NCBI GenBank assembly: GCA_030605285.1
Contig: JAUWIQ010000092.1
Location: 1 to 7,344, forward strand
From: Planctomycetota bacterium
GTDB lineage: Bacteria; Planctomycetota; Planctomycetia; Pirellulales; UBA7805
Reading direction: 5' to 3'
DNA length: 7,344 nt
Positions 7,001 through 7,344 of this stretch are shown here, piece by piece; the stretch's first letter is position 1, and each line of letters begins with the position of its first letter. The position numbers were made by a program, and so were the translations under genes. The notes under the pieces are model-generated. The model ran no database searches. It had not been told where the DNA came from and saw only the letters and a program-made list of their open reading frames with translations.

Positions 7001-7344
7001 CGCAAATCATCGAGGAATTCCTCAAGGAACAGCTTTCTCGGGTCCTGCGTATTTCGTCCGACGAACTCAATGTCCACCAACCGCTGAACAATTTAGGAAT
7101 TGATTCACTGATGGCGGTGGAACTGCGTAACCATGTGCAGGCCAGTTTGGGCATCGTGATCCCGGTTGCCCAATTGCTACAGGATCCAAGTATTGCACAA
7201 TTAGCACAAAACATTTTGGAACAACTTGAAGAAATCGTACCACAGGATATGGCAATACCGGTTGGCGTTGGGAATGAAGCAATAGATGCTTTAGCAAAAG
7301 AGACCGGATTATCAGCGGAAAAAGCGTTGGAACGGCTTGATGAG
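1..7344 (+). CDS. FAAL-loaded modular type I polyketide synthase, partial at both ends (FAAL-ACP-KS-AT-cMT-KR-ACP)
   Basis: Frame 1 is open through all 2448 codons and carries seven recognisable domains in order, so this is one multidomain megasynthase. It should activate a fatty acid, extend it by one malonyl unit, methylate the alpha carbon and reduce the beta-ketone, leaving a 2-methyl-3-hydroxyacyl chain on the last ACP. Both ends lie outside the window. Codon 1 is the Met of the FAAL core (M-G-L-V-G-G), which in the family follows His-Asp, so several hundred bases of 5' coding sequence, including the ATP-binding P-loop, are missing. No stop occurs before the right edge. No dehydratase, enoylreductase, condensation or thioesterase motifs are present in the part seen. 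The architecture resembles the front of cyanobacterial olefin synthases (FAAL-ACP-KS-AT-KR-ACP-sulfotransferase-thioesterase) with a cMT added. Identity as a FAAL-PKS is near certain. The natural product and gene name are unknown. Confidence 0.97.
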   Translation, partial: MGLVGGVLQPLFIGRFNVFMPPMAFLQKPVRWLKAISKYRVTIAGGPNFAYALCNEKITPEQCEGLDLSQWRVAFNGAEPIRADTLDEFARKFAPFGFRAEAHYPCYGLAETTLIVTGSVKKELPVIRSFDSEQLEKHVVTEVADDHARARRLVSCGRLFPNTDVLIVDSESHQTLPASSVGEIWVAGPCVGVGYWKNPEETERVFHARLVEGDRDFLRTGDLGFLHNDRLFVTGRCKDLIIIRGRNLYPQDIEKTVTGSHNCLQESAGAAFSVEVDNDERLIVAQEIKRQYRRIKHDAVFDAIRQAVLQEYDVPVHTVLLLKAGSLPKTSSGKVQRNACRRQFEAGTLEVSGHWSLESDVPLARTLPPAHVQPALAASSVAHTIQGWLVDRIARQMRKDPHVVGVHESFDRFGLDSLTLVSMSGELEDWLGQPVSPTLLYSYPTIATLAEHLGKLTTHGASVESGTDIFRRSRGEPIAIIGVGCRFPGADTPEAFWQLLKNGFDSIGEIPADRWNVDRYYNPDPAMGGKMYTRRGGFLRQVDQFDPQFFSIAPREAVGIDPQQRLLMEIAWETLEDAGQAPHQLEKERTGVFVGISTCDYARISSRSGDLASIDTYTATGTSLSVAAGRLAYFLGIRGPCLALDTACSSSLVAVHLAVESLRKGECNSALAGGVNLMLDPSAMIALSEVRALSPDGRCKTFDQTADGYVRGEGCGMVLLKRLSDAAKDGDRILGLIRGSAVNHDGHSNGLTAPHGPSQESLIRDAVADAGIEPSDVDYVEAHGTGTSLGDPIEMQALAAVFGDGRSQAQPVAVGSVKTNIGHLESAAGIAGLIKVVLALRHGEIPPHLNLKQPNSYIPWDDIPVVVPTQLQVWPSRRNRRIAGVSSFGFSGTNAHLVLEQAPDLPEVRPENDRPKHLLVLSAKSEQALKELAGKYHDALDQPLHFPDVCYTAATGRSHFTHRLALAAEGIEQAKQLLGAARAGQRSAGLERGRVDSQQPTKIAFLFTGQGSQYVGMGRELYQTQPTFRRVIDRCHQILSNYLEIPLLEVLYPARGADSPLDETAYTQPALFAIEYALYELWRSWGIEPHLVVGHSVGEYIAACAAGVFSLEDGLKLIAARGQLMQQLPNTGQMVAIMANEPRVAHAIERSGRSDISIAAVNDPNQTVVSGADEAVDAVVSALQADGIRAKRLVVSHAFHSELMDPMLDDFEKVCQEIRFAEPVIPIVSNVYGRVVSTEIAAADYWRTHIRETVRFADGVRQLEKQHVNVFLEIGPNPILTASGRRCTSGDGYVWVPSLRENRDNWSQMLQSLADLYVRGVEIDWAGFDRDYPRRKASLPHYVFQRKRYWIEETASDTVAAASPQVPGEQVPGEQAHAQKTGQQAESLEKAFYEIQWQPKSRLDQCLPRRSADSIPPPAVVRSRVQAGVDRLNQQFALPRYQDFDRELDRLSAAYVRRALSQLGWTPVAGEVVGEDELATKLGVFDSHRRLFGRLLGILAEEGIVKSSAKGWIVAEGVPPQPDPEKMRSLLTARFTECDAELTLLGGCGGNLAGVLSGKTDPLQLLFPAGSSELVERLYQESPFARTLNALVEETIVQSLADLEPQRPVKILEIGAGTGGTSSQILPRLSPERTEYVFTDVSELFTRKAKQKFNHYPFVRYGVLDIEQDPALQGFATGQFDLILAANVVHATQDLRVTMDHIRQLLTPHGVVVLLEGARPQRWLDLIFGMTEGWWRFTDTELRPHNPLISPRQWIQLLEDCGYEQAVAMPEEAAEDSRSATGDVTAPHVVVVARNSDFGVATASEANACREQAGTWIVLADSGGVAESLQSRLRTKSHEAVLVRCSSKYQCISETEYLVNPESGEHLQRVLKEIAESGLSACRGFVHLWGLDAVDNDQLDAQGIEQARVLGPESLVHLIQHLQQLGQSESPRLWMVTRGAQSVGEQLEVPGLIQSPLWGMGRVVSEELPALWGGLIDLDPNGKVADVAGWLGDEITAPDGERQIAYRGGQRYAARLVPKPARATAAASWRWRADASYLITGGLGDLGLLVARWMVSQGARQLILVGRSEMPPRTHWDTAAKENPRLAAQVNAIRELEHAGARVLVAAADVSQPSAIVDLLSRAEAEGWPPVRGVVHAAGVVDVQQLMDLEIPKLQNVLLPKVAGTWFLHKAFAGIALDFFVNFSSGASLLGSPLLASYAAANAFLDAIAHHRRATGQAALTVNWGFWDEVGMVARSQREIGRGFAPQGMYSFSPQQGLAALAQLLREGAIQTAVIPANWPEWWQFHPRAAQSSLFADLLQIETGMEGDDSAQQLAEEPTISRAEVRAASEAERPQIIEEFLKEQLSRVLRISSDELNVHQPLNNLGIDSLMAVELRNHVQASLGIVIPVAQLLQDPSIAQLAQNILEQLEEIVPQDMAIPVGVGNEAIDALAKETGLSAEKALERLDE
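1141..1365 (+). other. Domain: acyl carrier protein 1 (FAAL acceptor)
   Basis: Residues 381-455 form a carrier-protein fold. The phosphopantetheine attachment site is Ser417 in FGLDSL (413-418), followed by the helix II region and the Y-S-Y-P-T-I segment (441-446) typical of ACPs that follow FAAL domains. It should receive the fatty acyl group from the FAAL as a thioester and present it to the KS that follows after only about 20 residues. The short linkers on both sides support cis transfer within one polypeptide. The serine and surrounding motif are intact, so it should be modifiable by a Sfp-type phosphopantetheinyl transferase encoded elsewhere. Confidence 0.95.
1426..2700 (+). other. Domain: beta-ketoacyl synthase (KS)
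   Basis: Residues 476-900, about 425 residues, match the normal length of a modular KS. It opens with EPIAIIGVGCRFPG (476-489) and contains DPQQRLLME (561-569). The nucleophile is Cys648 in DTACSSSL (645-652). His783 in EAHGTGT (781-787) and His823 in KTNIGHLE (818-825) complete the Cys-His-His triad for decarboxylative Claisen condensation. It ends at GVSSFGFSGTNAHLVLE (884-900). All catalytic residues are present, so this is an elongating KS, not a decarboxylating KSQ. Its position after FAAL-ACP1 means it should accept the fatty acyl starter and condense it with the malonyl unit on ACP2. Residues 901-1001 after it are the usual KS-AT linker and hold no separate domain. Confidence 0.97.
3004..3900 (+). 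other. Domain: acyltransferase (AT), malonyl-CoA type
   Basis: Residues 1002-1300 form a cis-AT. It begins with the AFLFTGQGSQ motif (1004-1013). The catalytic serine is Ser1096 in GHSVGEY (1094-1100). Arg1121, in the position that binds the extender carboxylate, lies 25 residues later, and the catalytic His is His1200 in HAFHS (1197-1201). In this family, Val after the GHS serine together with HAFH is the signature of malonyl-CoA selection; methylmalonyl ATs usually carry GHSQG and YASH. The AT therefore should load unbranched malonyl onto ACP2, which fits with the downstream cMT supplying any alpha-methyl branch. The domain closes near EIGPNPIL (1273-1280) and is followed by the conserved post-AT linker motif LPHYVFQRKRYW (1339-1350). 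Confidence 0.95.
3901..4275 (+). other. Post-AT linker leading into the methyltransferase; no dehydratase present
   Basis: Residues 1301-1425 join AT to cMT. The first part contains the post-AT motif LPHYVFQRKRYW (1339-1350), which packs against KS-AT in solved modules. Then comes a low-complexity stretch rich in Ala, Gln and Glu (about 1351-1390) carrying a tandem QVPGE duplication, and then FYEIQWQPK (1392-1400), which resembles the first strand element of a KR structural subdomain. In modules of this kind that strand can precede the inserted cMT. There is no HxxxGxxxxP dehydratase motif here or anywhere between AT and cMT, so the beta-hydroxyl formed by KR is not expected to be eliminated in cis. 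Confidence 0.8.
4092..4124 (+). repeat. Tandem 15-bp direct duplication in the AT-cMT linker
   Basis: The unit gcaagtgcctgggga occurs twice back to back (4092-4106 and 4107-4121), followed by the first three bases of a third copy. It encodes a repeated Gln-Val-Pro-Gly-Glu pentapeptide and keeps the reading frame. It lies in a low-complexity linker, where in-frame slippage is tolerated. It looks like a recent replication-slippage event with no catalytic meaning. Confidence 0.9.
4276..5313 (+). other. Domain: SAM-dependent C-methyltransferase (cMT)
   Basis: Residues about 1426-1771 form an embedded PKS C-methyltransferase. The N-terminal helical lid (about 1440-1530) includes the LSAAYVRRAL segment and a winged-helix-like region. 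The SAM-binding glycine-rich motif I is ILEIGAGTGG (1611-1620), followed by the YVFTDVS segment. FDLILAANVVHAT (1680-1692) supplies His1690, and VVVLLEGARPQRW (1711-1723) supplies Glu1716. The 26-residue spacing fits the His-Glu dyad described for PKS cMTs. It ends after the LTEGWW-like EGWWRFTD motif and the LLEDCGYE segment. It should methylate the alpha carbon of the beta-ketoacyl-ACP2 before reduction. All key residues are intact, so it is predicted active. An O- or N-methyltransferase is less likely given the family-wide motifs and the position between AT and KR. Confidence 0.93.
5440..6900 (+). other. Domain: ketoreductase (KR), structural plus catalytic subdomains
   Basis: Residues 1814-2020 are the structural (pseudo-Rossmann) half, starting at GTWIVLAD (1814-1821) and including GFVHLWGLD and SPLWGMGRV segments. 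Residues 2021-2300 are the catalytic half, with the NADPH-binding loop TGGLGDLG (2040-2047), LVGRS (2064-2068) and HAAGV (2136-2140). The catalytic set is complete: Lys2161, Ser2185 in FSSGAS, Tyr2198 in SYAAAN and Asn2202. It should reduce the alpha-methyl-beta-keto intermediate to a beta-hydroxyl. At the LDD site, diagnostic for B-type KRs, the sequence reads Val2141-Asp2142-Val2143, and the A-type Trp position is Leu2190, so alcohol stereochemistry cannot be assigned from the usual rules. No dehydratase or enoylreductase accompanies it. This is the most GC-rich part of the window that I counted (about 70% at 6061-6180). Confidence 0.95.
7003..7227 (+). other. Domain: acyl carrier protein 2 (extension ACP)
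   Basis: Residues 2335-2409 are the module's own carrier protein. The phosphopantetheine site is Ser2369 in LGIDSLMAVELRN (2365-2377), and helix III ends with the DPSIAQLAQNIL segment (2395-2406). It should carry the malonyl extender delivered by the AT, then the condensed, methylated and reduced chain. It is preceded by about 35 residues of charged, Ala/Glu-rich linker after KR. Compared with ACP1, the motif is the standard elongation-module type (GIDSLMAVELR), which separates the two carriers by role. Confidence 0.95.
7228..7344 (+). other. C-terminal tail after ACP2, open at the window edge
   Basis: Residues 2410-2448 start with a short Pro/Gly-containing spacer (IVPQDMAIPVGVG), followed by a helix-prone charged segment from Glu2426 to the window edge. 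It matches no catalytic domain. It could be the start of a C-terminal docking helix that hands the chain to a partner synthase. It could also be the linker before another domain such as a sulfotransferase, thioesterase or NRPS condensation domain. Base composition drops to about 42% GC here (7201-7320). No stop codon is reached. Confidence 0.5.

Noticed and set aside
6630..7214. A 194-codon open frame on the minus strand, Ser- and Cys-rich
   Set aside because: It is antisense to the KR end and ACP2. The Ser/Cys/Ala-rich composition is typical of a shadow frame.

Overview
The window is the interior of one very large bacterial gene on the + strand. Frame 1 is open from base 1 to base 7344 (2448 codons, no stop). 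Conserved motifs in fixed order show a fatty-acid-loading modular type I polyketide synthase (PKS): fatty acyl-AMP ligase (FAAL, N-terminus missing) - ACP1 - ketosynthase (KS) - malonyl-type acyltransferase (AT) - C-methyltransferase (cMT) - ketoreductase (KR) - ACP2 - short helical tail. Neither end of the gene is in the window. The ATG at base 1 is the conserved internal Met of a FAAL core motif, not a start codon. The last codon, a Glu, is followed by no stop.

Layout: 1-1044 C-terminal part of FAAL; 1141-1365 ACP1; 1426-2700 KS; 2701-3003 KS-AT linker; 3004-3900 AT; 3901-4275 post-AT linker with a 15-bp tandem duplication; 4276-5313 cMT; 5440-6900 KR (structural plus catalytic halves); 7003-7227 ACP2; 7228-7344 tail. 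There is no intergenic DNA. I see no RNA gene, CRISPR array, mobile element, promoter or terminator.

Inferred chemistry: FAAL adenylates a free fatty acid and loads it onto ACP1. KS takes the acyl chain and condenses it with malonyl that AT has placed on ACP2. cMT methylates the alpha carbon of the beta-ketoacyl intermediate and KR reduces the ketone. With no dehydratase or enoylreductase, the expected ACP2-bound product is a 2-methyl-3-hydroxy fatty acyl chain extended by two backbone carbons. Such a unit could start a lipopeptide or polyketide, or be released by domains beyond the window.

Organism: a bacterium of moderate GC content. FAAL-ACP-KS-AT proteins with embedded cMT are known from cyanobacteria, myxobacteria and other biosynthetically rich bacteria, and planctomycetes are also possible. 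The sequence alone does not settle the phylum. All catalytic residues that fall inside the window look intact. The unusual points are the combination of a FAAL loading unit with a cMT and no dehydratase, KR stereochemistry signature positions that match neither standard class, and a 3' tail much poorer in GC than the KR region.
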